In this document: positions 48,414-48,469 of the stretch, in pieces | Position numbering within the stretch: position 1 is the first letter of the stretch | Layout of the letters: each line of letters begins with the position of its first letter | NCBI GenBank assembly: GCA_050944855.1 | Contig: JBMNRU010000023.1 | Coordinates: 1-48,469, forward strand | Source: Lactonifactor sp050944855 | GTDB lineage: Bacteria > Bacillota > Clostridia > Lachnospirales > Lachnospiraceae | DNA: 48,469 nt | Reading direction: 5' to 3' | Translations under genes and position numbers: made by a program | Notes under the pieces: model-generated | The model's database searches: none | What the model saw: only the letters and a program-made list of their open reading frames with translations | Told to the model about the DNA's origin: nothing

Positions 48414-48469
48414 TTAAGGATAGAAAGATTCGATTCCTAAAATTTTCAAAGTTCCGGTATCCAAATGCA
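48414..48469 (-). CDS. Possible C-terminus of a gene entering from the right edge
   Basis: The minus strand stays open from the window edge to TAA at 48416-48414, ending in HLDTGTLKILGIESFYP. It is followed by the hairpin at 48379-48410, which could be its terminator. Only about 18 residues are visible, so no function can be given, and it may be chance. Confidence 0.3.
   Translation of the reverse strand, partial: HLDTGTLKILGIESFYP

Noticed and set aside
48394..48441. 15-codon frame after GGAGG near the right edge
   Set aside because: The GGAGG belongs to a perfect hairpin (48379-48407), and the frame is too short and within a terminator.
1..48469. CRISPR array, prophage or insertion sequence
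   Set aside because: No regularly spaced direct repeats of 25-40 bp, no cas genes, no transposase, integrase or phage structural genes were found on either strand.

Overview
The window looks like chromosome from a low-GC, spore-forming Clostridia, most likely Lachnospiraceae. The signs are T-box leaders on leuS and a tryptophan synthase gene, a preQ1 riboswitch on a queT gene, the conserved order yicC-remA-gmk-rpoZ, an RqcH homologue, a Csp-like germination protease and a small Cys-rich protein of a type common in gut Lachnospiraceae. AGGAGG-type ribosome sites and TTGACA/TATAAT promoters are easy to see throughout. I found no tRNA, rRNA, CRISPR array, prophage or complete insertion sequence.

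Layout. 1-7.6 kb: a TRAP transporter (dctM cut by the window edge, dctP, dctQ) followed by a LarA-type nickel-pincer racemase homologue; convergent to it an ornithine cyclodeaminase-family enzyme; divergent from that an AraC regulator with four GTAC boxes at exactly 10-bp intervals; then an iron-sulfur flavoprotein. 7.7-20 kb: aromatic amino acid genes (aroF-tyrA-aroA), an EF-G paralogue, a standalone TrpB2 under a Trp T-box, a membrane-anchored protein of unknown function and leuS under a Leu T-box. 20-22.7 kb: two ATPases and an acetyltransferase, possibly accessory. 22.8-30.6 kb: queT, rqcH and a housekeeping run (yicC-remA-gmk-rpoZ, rimO-pgsA-cinA). 30.6-31.2 kb: a non-coding stretch with large nested inverted repeats. 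31.2-38.8 kb: nucleoside hydrolase, a four-gene osmoprotectant-type ABC importer, a LacI regulator and two Gfo/Idh/MocA oxidoreductases, with similar LacI/CcpA-like operators at two promoters. 38.9-45.9 kb: small uncharacterised proteins, two subtilases, an AEC transporter and an ABC-F protein. 46.2-48.2 kb: a corrinoid protein and an MtmB-family methyltransferase.

The most interesting locus is the last one. The methyltransferase is clearly homologous to monomethylamine methyltransferase MtmB, but its reading frame has no in-frame amber codon and its active-site segment carries ordinary residues where MtmB has pyrrolysine. With its own corrinoid protein next door, it should demethylate some methylated compound to methyl-corrinoid, but the substrate is probably not the one used by the archaeal enzyme. 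This parallels the pyrrolysine-free MttB relatives (MtgB, MtpB, MtcB). The upstream 350 bp carry repeated GACG motifs and a perfect 22-bp palindrome. A second possible catabolic module is the TRAP/LarA/cyclodeaminase/AraC region, which suggests uptake and conversion of an unidentified 2-hydroxy- or amino-acid. Functional assignments are read from the sequence and from memory of family motifs; no database search was possible.
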